A stretch of 64,000 nt of DNA from Martinezella rhizogenes (GCF_027460065.1 NZ_JAPYZZ010000002.1:309902-373901); one strand, 5' to 3'; positions 17,995-27,315 are shown, counted from the first letter of the stretch. Translations and numbers: made by a program. The notes: generated by a model not told the origin, from the sequence alone.

Positions 17995-18081
17995 GCCATG
18001 TGCCGATGTTGCGCACGGCATGGCCGTGATGCGGTGATGGCAAGGGTGCCCGCAGGCTGTGACAAGCCTCGCGGGTTTTTT
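17995..18081 (+). promoter_or_regulatory. Leader with hairpin and intrinsic terminator: likely ANTAR antitermination target
   Basis: After the amiR-like stop comes a hairpin with arms GCCATG / CATGGC (17995-18024, with an inner CCG/CGG), and then an intrinsic terminator at 18049-18081: stem CCCGC-AGGCT paired with AGCCT-c-GCGGG, followed by six T. The transporter operon starts at 18191. In Pseudomonas AmiR acts at such a leader terminator. I could not fit both canonical A1/G4 hexaloops, so the RNA contact site is unresolved. Confidence 0.65.
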
Positions 18082-18190
18082 GTTGTCTGCTGACAGTGAC
18101 GTCAGCCTTCCTACACTTTTTTCGGCATGAAGCCGGGCCGTTGAGCCGGGCAGTGCCACCGTGTGCGCCAATCAAAAAAGGGGAACCAAG

Positions 18191-19441
18191 ATGGTGTTCA
18201 ACAGACGTGAATTTCTCAAAACCGCAGCCACCGCTTCCGCGGCACTCGCCCTGCCTGCCCTGGGCAGCCGGGCCTTCGCAGCCAATGCGATCAAGGTCGG
18301 CGCACTCTATTCACAGACGGGTGGGCTTTCCGTTGCCGAAAAGCTTCTTGCCAACGGCGTCATGATGGCCGTGGCCGAAATCAACGCCGCCGGCGGCGTT
18401 CTCGGTCGCCCCGTCGAAGTCGTCGTCGAGGACGGGGCTTCCGACCCGAAAACCTTCAGCGAAAAAGCGTCGAAGCTGATCCTCAAGGACAAGATTTCCA
18501 CCGTCTTCGGTTGCCACACCTCTGCAAGCCGCAAGGCCGTGCTGCCGATCTTTGAACGACGCGGCGCGATGCTGTTCTACCAGACGCACTATGAGGGCTT
18601 CGAGTGCTCACGCAACGTCGTCTATTCTGGCGCGGTTCCAAACCAGCAGCTCTCCAACTACATTCCGTGGATCGTCGAGAAGCTGGGCAAGAAGAAGTTT
18701 TTCATCGTTGGCTCGAACTACGTTTATCCGCGTGAAATGGCCAAGGTTTCCAAGAAACTGATCGAGGCGGCCGGCGCAGAATGGGTGGCGGACGAATATC
18801 TGGAGCTAGGCCACTCGGAATGGGCGGTCATGGTCAGCAAGATAAAGGAATCCGGCGCGGATGTGGTTCTTTCCAACGTGGTTGGCGATTCCATCATCGC
18901 CTTCTACCGCGAATTCAAGAACCAGGGCCTCTCGCAGGAGGTTATCCCGATCTGCGCGACGGTAACATCCGAAATCGAGATTGCGGCCATGGGCGCCGAA
19001 TATGCGGCTGGCAGCTACACATCGTTCCCCTATTTCATGTCGATCGAGACGCCTGCGAACAAGGGCTTCATCGAACGCTTCAGGACATTCGTCAACGATC
19101 CGAAAGCCGTGACGTATCATTCGCTCGAGGCCGCCTATTTCCAGGTGTTCCTGTGGAAACAGGCAGTGGAGAAATCGGGCGATCTGTCTGCCGACGCGAT
19201 CCGGGCCGGCATTCGCGGCCAGACCTATGAGGCACCCGGCGGCAAGGTGACGACCGACCCGGACAACCTGCATTGCTGGCTGACGCCACGCATCGGGCAA
19301 TGGCAACCGGATGGCCAGAGCAAGGTGGTCAACGCCTATCCGGCGCCGATCAAGCCGCTGCCCTATTCGGCCTATGGTGAGACGGAAAGCAATCTGTTCT
19401 GCACCAGCAACGGTCTCGACGCAGCAAAGCTCAAGGGCTGA
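18191..19441 (+). CDS. Amide/urea-type ABC transporter substrate-binding protein (UrtA/FmdD-like)
   Basis: A 416-residue HAAT-family binding protein. Start ATG 18191 follows a GGGGAA site; the N-terminus NRREFLKTAATASAALALPA has a twin-arginine-like export signal, cleaved near residue 37. The mature part (IKVGALYSQTGGLSVAEK) matches urea and short-chain-amide binding proteins. It is first of a six- or seven-gene operon under the putative AmiR leader. A hairpin follows its stop. Confidence 0.9.
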   Translation: MVFNRREFLKTAATASAALALPALGSRAFAANAIKVGALYSQTGGLSVAEKLLANGVMMAVAEINAAGGVLGRPVEVVVEDGASDPKTFSEKASKLILKDKISTVFGCHTSASRKAVLPIFERRGAMLFYQTHYEGFECSRNVVYSGAVPNQQLSNYIPWIVEKLGKKKFFIVGSNYVYPREMAKVSKKLIEAAGAEWVADEYLELGHSEWAVMVSKIKESGADVVLSNVVGDSIIAFYREFKNQGLSQEVIPICATVTSEIEIAAMGAEYAAGSYTSFPYFMSIETPANKGFIERFRTFVNDPKAVTYHSLEAAYFQVFLWKQAVEKSGDLSADAIRAGIRGQTYEAPGGKVTTDPDNLHCWLTPRIGQWQPDGQSKVVNAYPAPIKPLPYSAYGETESNLFCTSNGLDAAKLKG

Positions 19442-19454
19442 CCCCTCCCCGCTT

Positions 19455-19482
19455 TGTCCCGCCAACCCTGTTTGGCGGGACA
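19455..19482 (+). terminator. Intercistronic stem-loop after the binding-protein gene
   Basis: An 11-bp perfect stem (TGTCCCGCCAA / TTGGCGGGACA) with a 6-base loop, 14 bases after the binding-protein stop and about 110 bases before the first permease. No T-run. Likely an mRNA stabiliser or partial attenuator within the operon. Confidence 0.6.
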
Positions 19483-19592
19483 TGTCTCGGCAAGGCGGAT
19501 CTGCTTTTTTTCTTTGCTCGCTGCCAATCTGCTTTCAGCATTGGCAAGGGTCAGGAAAAGTCCGGTCTGCCCTTCTCACGAACGGTGGCGTT

Positions 19593-20486
19593 ATGCTCGA
19601 CATTCTCTTCATCGGCCTCAGTCTGGGCTCGATCCTTCTTCTGGTGGCACTCGGTCTCGCCATCACCTATGGCGCCATGGGCGTCATCAACATGGCCCAC
19701 GGTGAAATGGTCATGATCGGCGCCTATGTCGCCGTGCTCTCGGGCATCTGGCTGAAGACAAGCCTTCTGCTCGCAATACCGCTGGCTTTCGTCATAACCG
19801 CCCTGCTCGGCCTGGTGATCGAACGGGTGGTCGTGCGGCGGCTCTATGGCCGGCTGCTCGACACGCTTCTCGCCACCTGGGGCATCGCCATCCTTTTGCA
19901 GCAAGCCGTAAGGCTCGAATTCGGCCTCACCTTTTTCGGCATTCATATCGAAGGCCTTGGAGCCGGATTGCAGAATGTCGCGGTGCCTTCTTATCTCCAA
20001 GGCACATTCAGGCTCGCCGGTGCCGACATTAACGCTTACCGCACTTTCATCATTGTGGTGACAGCCGCGTTGACGCTGGCGACATGGTTCATTCTCTATC
20101 GCACGGCAGCAGGCATGCAGGTGCGGGCCATCATCCGCAATCCGAAAATGGCTGCGGCCTGCGGCATCGACGTGAAACGCATCAACGCCTTGACCTTCGC
20201 CTTCGGTTCCGGCCTTGCCGGCGTCGCCGGCGTGATGATGTCCGGCTTCAAGACCGTTTTTCCCGACATGGGAACGACGATGGTCGTCGACGGCTTCATG
20301 GTCGTGGTGACCGGTGGGGTCGGCAGCCTTTTCGGCACGGCCCTGTCTTCGGGTCTGCTGGGGGAAATCAACGCGCTGGTCGCCATCGGCACGAACGACA
20401 TTCTGGCACGCGCCGTCGTGTTCGGGGTCGTCATCCTCGTCATTCTCGTCAAGCCCAGCGGGCTGTTCTCGTTCAAGGGGCGCTGA
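19593..20486 (+). CDS. Branched-chain-type ABC permease (UrtB/LivH-like)
   Basis: A 297-residue permease starting at ATG 19593 (MLDILFIGLSLGSILLLVAL). Multiple membrane spans and the conserved GVINMAHGEMVMIGAY motif near residue 30 are typical of LivH/UrtB. The longer upstream reading is rejected since it includes the hairpin and no homology. It is followed two bases later by the second permease gene. Confidence 0.9.
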   Translation: MLDILFIGLSLGSILLLVALGLAITYGAMGVINMAHGEMVMIGAYVAVLSGIWLKTSLLLAIPLAFVITALLGLVIERVVVRRLYGRLLDTLLATWGIAILLQQAVRLEFGLTFFGIHIEGLGAGLQNVAVPSYLQGTFRLAGADINAYRTFIIVVTAALTLATWFILYRTAAGMQVRAIIRNPKMAAACGIDVKRINALTFAFGSGLAGVAGVMMSGFKTVFPDMGTTMVVDGFMVVVTGGVGSLFGTALSSGLLGEINALVAIGTNDILARAVVFGVVILVILVKPSGLFSFKGR

Positions 20487-20487
20487 C

Positions 20488-21627
20488 ATGAGCATCGAAC
20501 GAAAATTCCAGATCGCCGCCTACGTCATTTTCATCGCGCTGCTTTTTGCAGCACCGGTTTTCGGCGACGAATTCTGGCTGAACCGCATTTCGAAATATCT
20601 GGTCTACGGCATGCTCGGCGTCGCCGTTGCGCTGACATGGGGATATGCGGGCATTCTCAATCTCGGCCAGGGACTGTTTTTTGGTCTGGGCGCCTATATG
20701 CTCGCCATGTCCCTGAAGCTGTCGAGCCTGACCAGCCTGCAACAGGGCTCTGACAAGCCGGTTCCGGATTTCATGCTCTGGAATGCCGAGCCCGGTGCGC
20801 CGACCGAACTCTGCTGTATCAACAAGGGCTCCTTCCTCTGGCTTCCGTTTCAAAGCCAGTCAGTCGGTCTCGTGCTCGGCATCCTGCTTCCGGTGGTGGT
20901 GGCCGGCGCGCTCGGAATGCTGGTTTTCCGTAAACGTATTTCCGGTGTCTTCGTCTCGATCATTACATTGGCGCTGGTTCTGCTCGTGCGTCTCGTGATG
21001 GTCGATGCGCAACCGGTGACGAATGGCTTCAACGGCCTGACCGATCTTGGCTGGTTGACGATCGGCGGCATCGAATTCGACCCTTACAGCCGGGCGACCT
21101 ATTATCTGTGTGCCATATGCCTGTCGTTGACGCTCATCGGTGCGCGTCTTGTCGTAGAAACCCGTGCAGGCATGATCCTGCAGGCGATCCGCGACGATCA
21201 GGTGCGCGCCCGCTATCTCGGTTTCGACGTCTCGCTCTACCAGGTGTTCTTCTTTGCCATTTCAGCCGGGATCGCCGGCGTTGCCGGTATGCTCTATGTG
21301 GTCGTTGCGGAGTTCGCCTCTCCAACCTTCATGGATCTGTCCTTCTCGGTGACGATGGTCGTCTGGGCTGCCGTTGGCGGCCGTTCCTCCCTGCTCGGTG
21401 CCTGCATCGGCGCGATCCTGATCAACATGATCGAGGCTGAGGTCAGCGAAACCGAAGCGCTGGTCGAGGCGTGGAAAGCGATCATCGGCCTCATCTTCGT
21501 CCTCGTCGTCCTGTTCATGCCGCGCGGACTTGGCGGCCTCGCGCATGATGTGCTGCGACAGCTCCTCCGCCGGGTCAAACCAGATGCAGCGTCTTCATCG
21601 TTGCAGCAACAAAGCGAGGCATTGTGA
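20488..21627 (+). CDS. Branched-chain-type ABC permease (UrtC/LivM-like)
   Basis: A 379-residue LivM-type permease, start ATG 20488. YAGILNLGQGLFFGLGAYML near residue 55 and the later RAGMILQAIRDDQVRARYLGFD loop define the family. Its length with a long cytoplasmic or periplasmic insertion near residues 80-130 resembles UrtC more than LivM, in keeping with a urea or amide substrate. Confidence 0.9.
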   Translation: MSIERKFQIAAYVIFIALLFAAPVFGDEFWLNRISKYLVYGMLGVAVALTWGYAGILNLGQGLFFGLGAYMLAMSLKLSSLTSLQQGSDKPVPDFMLWNAEPGAPTELCCINKGSFLWLPFQSQSVGLVLGILLPVVVAGALGMLVFRKRISGVFVSIITLALVLLVRLVMVDAQPVTNGFNGLTDLGWLTIGGIEFDPYSRATYYLCAICLSLTLIGARLVVETRAGMILQAIRDDQVRARYLGFDVSLYQVFFFAISAGIAGVAGMLYVVVAEFASPTFMDLSFSVTMVVWAAVGGRSSLLGACIGAILINMIEAEVSETEALVEAWKAIIGLIFVLVVLFMPRGLGGLAHDVLRQLLRRVKPDAASSSLQQQSEAL

Positions 21628-21628
21628 T

Positions 21629-22378
21629 ATGAGTGCAATCGCATTGACCATCGACGGTCTCAGCGTCGATTTCGGCGGCTTCAGAGCCGTCAACAATGCC
21701 AGCATCACCGTGGAAGATGGCGAATTGCGGGTGTTGCTTGGCGCAAACGGCGCCGGCAAGACGACCCTGATGGATCTGATCAGCGGCAAGACGCGCAGCA
21801 CGCAGGGCAAGGTCTTCGTCTACGACACCGACATCACCAACTGGCCTGAGCACAAAATAGCGCGCGCCGGCATCGGTCGAAAATTTCAGATCCCCAGCAT
21901 TTTTCGCGATCTTACCGTGCGTCAGAATCTGGAGGTGGCGAATTGCCGAAATCCCTCCGTTTTCGCCAACCTCCGGTTTGGGTTTTCACGCGCGGAAGCC
22001 AAACGCGTCGATGAGGTTCTCGCCCTCACGGGCCTCGAAGCGGAAGAGGATATGACGGCCGCCTATCTCAGCCATGGTCAGACCCAATGGCTGGAACTCG
22101 GCATGCTCATCGTTCAGGATCCAAAGGTCGTTCTGCTGGACGAACCAACAGCCGGCATGACCCAGGCCGAGACCCGCAAGACGGCCCAGATCATCAAAAA
22201 CCTCAAAGGCCGCCACACCATTCTCGTCGTCGAGCATGACATGGGGTTTGTGCGTGAAATCGCCGAGCGCATCACCGTCCTTCATCTGGGCGAGGTTCTG
22301 GCAGAAGGAAGCGTCGAGGATATCGAGCACAATCCGAAAGTCCGTGAAGCCTATCTCGGTTCGAAAGGAATTTCCTGA
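21629..22378 (+). CDS. ABC transporter ATPase (UrtD/LivG-like)
   Basis: A 249-residue ATPase starting at ATG 21629. Walker A GANGAGKTT, the UrtD-like LTVRQNLEVA segment, a signature written YLSHGQTQWLELGM in place of LSGGQ, and Walker B VVLLDEPTAGMT are seen. LSHGQ-type signatures are characteristic of UrtD, which supports a urea/short-chain amide transporter. The stop overlaps the next start (TGATG). Confidence 0.9.
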   Translation: MSAIALTIDGLSVDFGGFRAVNNASITVEDGELRVLLGANGAGKTTLMDLISGKTRSTQGKVFVYDTDITNWPEHKIARAGIGRKFQIPSIFRDLTVRQNLEVANCRNPSVFANLRFGFSRAEAKRVDEVLALTGLEAEEDMTAAYLSHGQTQWLELGMLIVQDPKVVLLDEPTAGMTQAETRKTAQIIKNLKGRHTILVVEHDMGFVREIAERITVLHLGEVLAEGSVEDIEHNPKVREAYLGSKGIS

Positions 22379-23073
22379 TGCTGACATTGAAAGACGTGCA
22401 CAGCTATTACGGCCGCAGCCATATCCTGCATGGCGTCACACTGGATGTTCCAACCGGCAAGGTAACGAGCATTCTCGGTCGCAACGGCACTGGCAAGACG
22501 ACCCTGTTGAAAACCATGATGGCGCTGACCGACCGCATGACGGGCGAAATGCACCTGCAGGGGAAAGACATCGCCTCCTCCCCAACGCATATGAGGGCCC
22601 GGGCCGGTATTGCCTATGTCCCCCAGGGCAGGGAGATCATTCCCGATTTCACCATTCGCGAGAACATCCTGATGGGCGCTTTCGCGCGTGCCGATCGCAA
22701 ACGCGAAATTCCGGCGCTGGTGCCGGAACTCTTTCCCTACCTGATGGCCAATCTCGATCGACCGGGCGGTGTACTTTCAGGCGGCCAGCAACAGCAGCTC
22801 GCCATCGCACGTGCGCTTGCAGCAGATCCGAAAGTACTGCTTCTCGATGAACCCAACGAAGGCATCCAGCCCTCCATCGTCGAGGAAATCGAAAAGATCA
22901 TCATCCGGCTCAATCGCGAGATCGGCATGACGATCATCCTCGTCGAGCAAAACGTCGCATTTGCAAGACATGCGTCTCACCACTTCGCCATGCTGGAGAA
23001 GGGGGGCGTGGTTGCGGCCGGCGCCATCGACATGCTCTCCGACGCGCTTGTTCATCGACATATGGCCGTGTGA
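22378..23073 (+). CDS. ABC transporter ATPase (UrtE/LivF-like)
   Basis: A 231-residue ATPase with Walker A GRNGTGKTT, signature LSGGQQQQLAIARAL and Walker B VLLLDEPNEGIQPS. The PNEGIQPS stretch is the LivF/UrtE hallmark. It completes a five-component HAAT transporter: binding protein, two permeases, two ATPases. Confidence 0.92.
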   Translation: MLTLKDVHSYYGRSHILHGVTLDVPTGKVTSILGRNGTGKTTLLKTMMALTDRMTGEMHLQGKDIASSPTHMRARAGIAYVPQGREIIPDFTIRENILMGAFARADRKREIPALVPELFPYLMANLDRPGGVLSGGQQQQLAIARALAADPKVLLLDEPNEGIQPSIVEEIEKIIIRLNREIGMTIILVEQNVAFARHASHHFAMLEKGGVVAAGAIDMLSDALVHRHMAV

Positions 23074-23111
23074 AACAGACAGACCCTTCAATAAAGACAA
23101 TGGGAACAATC

Positions 23112-24851
23112 ATGACATCGATAAAGAGCTACACCGCCGCCGCCATCCAGTTCGAACCGACAATGTTTGAAAAAGAACGGAATATTACCCGGCTGACGGC
23201 CCTTTGCGAAGAAGCAGCCGAGGCAGGCGCACGCCTGATCGTAACACCCGAAATGGGTACAACCGGCTATTGCTGGTTCGACAGGGCCGAGGTGAAACCG
23301 TTCGTCGAGGCTATTCCCGGACCGACCACCGATGTTTTTCAGGCCATTGCCAGCAAACACCGCTGCTATATCGTGGTTGGCATGCCTGAAGTCGATCCGG
23401 CGAGCGATCTCTATTACAATACGGCGGTTCTCATCGGTCCCGACGGTGTCGTTGGCAGGCACCGCAAATCGCATCCCTATATCGCCGAGCCGAAATGGGC
23501 CGCGAATGGCGATATCGTGCACGAAGTCTTCGAAACGGAGATCGGCCGGATTTCGATGCTGGTCTGCATGGATCTGCACTTCTTCGAAACGGCACGGCTG
23601 GAAGCTCTGGCCGGTGCCGACATCATCTGCCACATCTCCAACTGGCTGCAGGAGCGCGCACCTGCCCCCTACTGGATCAACCGCGCCTTTGAAAACGCCT
23701 GCTATGTCATCGAAAGCAACCGGTGGGGGCTGGAGAGAACGGTGCAGTTTTCCGGGGGAAGCTGCCTGATCGAGCCCAACGGAACGGTTGCCGCGTCCAT
23801 TGATACTGGCGACGGGATTGCCTACGGCAAGGTCGATCTCGCCCGCGCACGCCGCCGCGAAGTCTTAAGCGAACCCGTCTTCAAGTCCCGACGACCCGAG
23901 CTTTACATGAACATGATGACCAACAGCTTCACCTGGAATCCAGGCGACTACTTCCGCCTCTATGGCAATCAGCCCATCCCGCGCGGGCGCAAATCGCACG
24001 CGGCCGTTGCGCAGTTTGCCCCCTCCTCCTCGGTCGCAGACAACATTGCCCGCATTACCGCCCTTGCCATCGAGGCAAAGGCGACGACAGCACCGGACAT
24101 TCTGGTTTTCCCGGAATTGTCTCTGACCGGGCTTGATGCTCCCCACACCCGGGCGGAACCGATTTCAGGCCCGACTGTCTCCGCCTTCGTGCGCCTCGCA
24201 ATGAAGCTCGGCTTTTATCTCGTCGCCGGATTTGCCGAGACAGACGGGGACAAAATCTACAACAGCGCAGTCCTTGCCGGCCCCGAGGGGCTGGTGGGCA
24301 GCTATCGCAAGACGCATCTCGGTATTGCCGACAGCTGGGCGACAGCCGGTGACGAATGGAAAATATACGATCTTGCCATCGGCCGAGTGGGCCTGGCGAT
24401 TGGCCACGACGCGCTTTATCCGGAAGCGATCCGTTCGCTCGCCCTTATGGGGTGCGATCTGATAGCCTGCCCTTCGGCAATTGCCGGTACGTTCACCGGA
24501 AGCCACGCGGGAACGAAAATCCCGCACAACTATCCCATCCCGAAGGGCGCCGACCCCTTTCACTGGCATGCTTTGCGGGTTCGTGGGGGCGAGAACAATG
24601 TCTATTTGGCCTTCGCCAATGTGCTTGATGAAACGGAAGGATATCTGGGCAAGAGCGCCGTGTTCGGGCCGGACTCCTTTGCCTTTCCGCGTCAGGAATC
24701 GGTGATATTGGATGAGGAAGGAATAGCCGGTGCGACTGTCGACACCACCAATCTCGACACGCCTTATCCAACGAACATTGTCCGTCGAAAAGACCTTGTT
24801 GTCATGCGGCAGCCGCATCATTATCAGCCTCTCGTCAAATGGCATCAGTGA
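23112..24851 (+). CDS. Tandem carbon-nitrogen hydrolase (nitrilase superfamily), second domain lacks catalytic Cys
   Basis: A 579-residue protein made of two nitrilase-superfamily domains. Start ATG 23112 follows TGGGAAC; an upstream GTG at 23070 overlaps the ATPase stop and is less likely. Domain 1 (about 5-250) has the complete triad Glu47 (TPEMG), Lys119 (RHRKSH) and Cys152 (LVCMD). Domain 2 (about 295-560) keeps Glu335 (FPELS) and Lys400 (YRKTH), but the cysteine position reads AIGHD, with Gly431. Domain 1 probably hydrolyses the amide or carbamoyl compound imported by the adjacent transporter; domain 2 may be structural or regulatory. Single-domain amidases of this superfamily oligomerise, so the fusion may fix a dimer. 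Confidence 0.88.
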   Translation: MTSIKSYTAAAIQFEPTMFEKERNITRLTALCEEAAEAGARLIVTPEMGTTGYCWFDRAEVKPFVEAIPGPTTDVFQAIASKHRCYIVVGMPEVDPASDLYYNTAVLIGPDGVVGRHRKSHPYIAEPKWAANGDIVHEVFETEIGRISMLVCMDLHFFETARLEALAGADIICHISNWLQERAPAPYWINRAFENACYVIESNRWGLERTVQFSGGSCLIEPNGTVAASIDTGDGIAYGKVDLARARRREVLSEPVFKSRRPELYMNMMTNSFTWNPGDYFRLYGNQPIPRGRKSHAAVAQFAPSSSVADNIARITALAIEAKATTAPDILVFPELSLTGLDAPHTRAEPISGPTVSAFVRLAMKLGFYLVAGFAETDGDKIYNSAVLAGPEGLVGSYRKTHLGIADSWATAGDEWKIYDLAIGRVGLAIGHDALYPEAIRSLALMGCDLIACPSAIAGTFTGSHAGTKIPHNYPIPKGADPFHWHALRVRGGENNVYLAFANVLDETEGYLGKSAVFGPDSFAFPRQESVILDEEGIAGATVDTTNLDTPYPTNIVRRKDLVVMRQPHHYQPLVKWHQ

Positions 24852-24863
24852 AAGGCCGGCAGG

Positions 24864-26018
24864 ATGTCCGCATTCACATTCGCAACCGTCCCGCAGATCA
24901 TTGCGGGCCCCGGCTCTATCGCAAGGCTTTCGGAGCTGAGGAGCCTGCTCGGTCCGCGCGTTCTGGTGATTTCAGACGATGGGGTCGTCAAGGCGGGCCT
25001 CGTTCAGCCAGCACTTGCCAGCCTTACAGAAGCCGGCGCCGAAACATCAATCTTCACCGGCGTTGTCGCCGATCCGCCGGAAGCCATCATCCATACGGCT
25101 GCGGCACAGGCGGTGACGTTTGGCGCAACCGGTGTGCTGGGCATCGGCGGCGGCTCGTCGCTTGATGTGGCAAAGCTTGTGGCGCTCATTGCCAAAAGCG
25201 GCGAAGCGCTCGACACTATCTACGGCGTTGGCAAGGTGACGGGGGAGCGTCTGCCGCTGGTGCTCGTGCCGACAACGGCCGGTACCGGATCGGAAGTCAC
25301 CCCGATTTCGATCGTCACCACGGGCGAACACCAGAAAAAGGGCGTAGTATCACCCGTACTTCTACCGGACTTGGCGCTTCTCGACGCGAACCTGACCATC
25401 GGACTTCCTCCCGCCGTGACCGCGGCGACGGGAATTGACGCAATGGTCCACGCCATCGAGGCCTTCACGTCCGCCAGTGCAAACAACAATCCCGTTTCCC
25501 GTGCCCTTGCCAAAGAAGCCCTGCGGCTTCTCGGAGCGAATATCGTGATCGCCGTCGAGGATGGAACCGACCTCGCCGCCAGACAGTCGATGCTGCTGGG
25601 TGCAATGCTGGCGGGCCAGGCCTTTGCTAATTCGCCTGTCGCTGCCGTTCATGCTCTCGCCTATCCGATCGGAGGCCGCTACGGCGTTCCCCACGGTCTC
25701 TCCAACAGTCTGGTACTGCCGCACGTCTTGCGCTTCAACGCGACGGTGTGTGGTGATGCCTACGCGGAACTGGCACCGTGTCTCTTTCCTCACCTCGAGC
25801 CTGCCGATCAGAACGGGCGGCTCTCCGGTTTCATCGACGGACTGACGATGCTGCCAGTGCGCCTTAATCTTCCCGTAAGGCTGAGGCATGTCGGAATTCC
25901 AAAGGAGGGAATTCCTCTACTCGCGGAAAGTGCGATGGAACAGACCCGCCTGCTGGTCAACAACCCGCGTACCATGTCGCTATCGGATGCCGCCAATATC
26001 TACGAGGTTGCCTGGTGA
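24864..26018 (+). CDS. Iron-containing (group III) alcohol dehydrogenase
   Basis: A 384-residue Fe-ADH family enzyme. The nucleotide-binding GIGGGSSLDVAK (about residues 93-104) and the TTAGTGSEVTPISI motif are intact; the metal-binding region DAMVHAIEAFTS and HALAYPIGGRYGVPHG carry the expected His residues. It starts 12 bases after the nitrilase gene and is probably the last gene of the amide operon, oxidising or reducing an alcohol/aldehyde derived from the substrate. Confidence 0.9.
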   Translation: MSAFTFATVPQIIAGPGSIARLSELRSLLGPRVLVISDDGVVKAGLVQPALASLTEAGAETSIFTGVVADPPEAIIHTAAAQAVTFGATGVLGIGGGSSLDVAKLVALIAKSGEALDTIYGVGKVTGERLPLVLVPTTAGTGSEVTPISIVTTGEHQKKGVVSPVLLPDLALLDANLTIGLPPAVTAATGIDAMVHAIEAFTSASANNNPVSRALAKEALRLLGANIVIAVEDGTDLAARQSMLLGAMLAGQAFANSPVAAVHALAYPIGGRYGVPHGLSNSLVLPHVLRFNATVCGDAYAELAPCLFPHLEPADQNGRLSGFIDGLTMLPVRLNLPVRLRHVGIPKEGIPLLAESAMEQTRLLVNNPRTMSLSDAANIYEVAW

Positions 26019-26645
26019 GCAGGCCAGTGCACAACAAAACACTCGTCATCTTCGATACGGAGAAACCGGCGGTGACAAAAAAGATGGACGTGACGGGTGT
26101 CACCCCGGATTATCGCATCGTCTCGATCAATCTCGAAACAGGTGCCGCCACCGACGTCGCCAAGATGGACAAGATACTGACCATGACGCAAGCCCCCGTC
26201 GTGGTCGACTTCAACCCGGGACAACCAACCATCGTGTCCACCCGGATACTGGCGCTGTGACGGTTGACGGTGTGCTCGCCTTCGAGGAGGGTGACATGCA
26301 CAAGGGCGAGACCCCGAACATCGTCGCTGCTGCCTATACCAACTCCGTCGGCAAGCCTGAAAAGACCGCCATGTATATATCGATGCCACGATCGGCGCGC
26401 TGATCCAGCAGACCAAGCCGAATGACGGCACGCTGAAAGCAATCGGCAAGCTCGGCCTCAAAGACAAGCCTGCGGCCTATGCCTTTGGTATTCGGGGCAT
26501 GGCGGACGGCAAGAACGTCGCCTATCTCGCCACGTCCAAGACGCTCTACACCGTCAACCTCCAAACTGGCGCGGCAACCGAAATCGGCCCGATCACAGGG
26601 CTCGATAACGAAGTGCGCGACATCGCCGTTCTGCCGAACATGTAA
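26015..26645 (+). pseudogene. DUF4394-domain protein relic, broken in three frames
   Basis: Three successive pieces in different plus frames read as one DUF4394 (beta-propeller-like, usually exported) protein: 26015-26260 (TLVIFDTEKP ... NLETGAATDV ... VDFNPGQPT), then about 26235-26370 (DTGAVTVDGVLAFEEGD ... AAAYTNSVG), then about 26380-26645 (GALIQQTKPNDGTLKAIGKL ... VNLQTGAATEIGPI) ending at TAA. Each junction is a frameshift, and the N-terminal part is shortened. No signal peptide remains. Its frame happens to overlap the alcohol dehydrogenase stop. Confidence 0.7.
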
Positions 26646-26699
26646 TTCAGCGGACGTTCAACGATGAAACTGAAAAGGCCGGCGCCCTCAAGTGTCGCC

Positions 26700-26880
26700 G
26701 GCCCTTCTGATGATGGAATAGCCCTGGACCACATCTTGGGCAAGGAACCGTGTCGATGACATGGATGACGCCGTTGGATGTTTGACGTCGGCGATCGTCA
26801 CCTGCGCAACACAACCCACTTCGTCGGTGAGCTTGATCGTGCCGATGCTTTCCCGGGCCTTCAGAAGGCATCCGCCGACG
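26700..26880 (-). pseudogene. C-terminal relic of a fasciclin (FAS1) domain protein
   Basis: The minus strand encodes ESIGTIKLTDEVGCVAQVTI and, after a one-base frame change, NGVIHVIDTV. The last string is the signature end of a FAS1 domain (NGVIHVIDxVL). The first two thirds of the domain and any start are missing. It follows a DoxX relic in the same orientation. Confidence 0.6.
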
Positions 26881-26900
26881 ATGAAACTTTGCGAATTTCA

Positions 26901-27315
26901 TCAGACGCCACGCCTGAATGGCCAAACGACGATATTTCCCGCAAAGAGCGCCAACCACACCAGGTATGGCTGCAAAGGCAACCGGATGAGATGGTAGGAC
27001 CATTGCCACGGTGAAACAGTCGCGGCACCAAGGCTGTCGATGGCATGCTTGATATTGGCCGGGAATACGCAGATTGCATAGAACGCCAGGCCAATGCCAG
27101 CGGCTTTCCGCAGCCGTGGCACCAGAAGTCCTACCGCACCGGCAATCTCACAACAGGCCAGTCAGGAAAATAACGGCCTCCGGCTCTGGAACCCAGGCGG
27201 GCGTGATACCGAGGAAGGGTTTGGGCAGGACGAGATGCAGAATGCCCGCGAGACCATAGAGGCTGGATAGTCCCCACTGGCACCGCCGCCGCCAGACATC
27301 AATCCTTGCCGTCAT
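26901..27315 (-). pseudogene. DoxX-family membrane protein with one frameshift
   Basis: From ATG 27315 the minus strand reads MTARIDVW ... YGLAGILHLVLPKPF ... FLTGLL and hits TGA near 27150; in the neighbouring frame it continues EIAGAVGLLVPRLRKAAGIG ... LVWLALFAGNIVVWPF to a stop at 26901. Joined, they give a normal DoxX protein of about 137 residues with four spans. A single-base indel near 27150 explains the break. Its start overlaps the alpha/beta hydrolase stop, so it was probably in that operon. Confidence 0.7.

Noticed and set aside
19551..20495. Long minus-strand frame over the UrtB-like gene
   Set aside because: Composition is His/Asp/Gln-rich shadow coding opposite a hydrophobic permease; no family resemblance.
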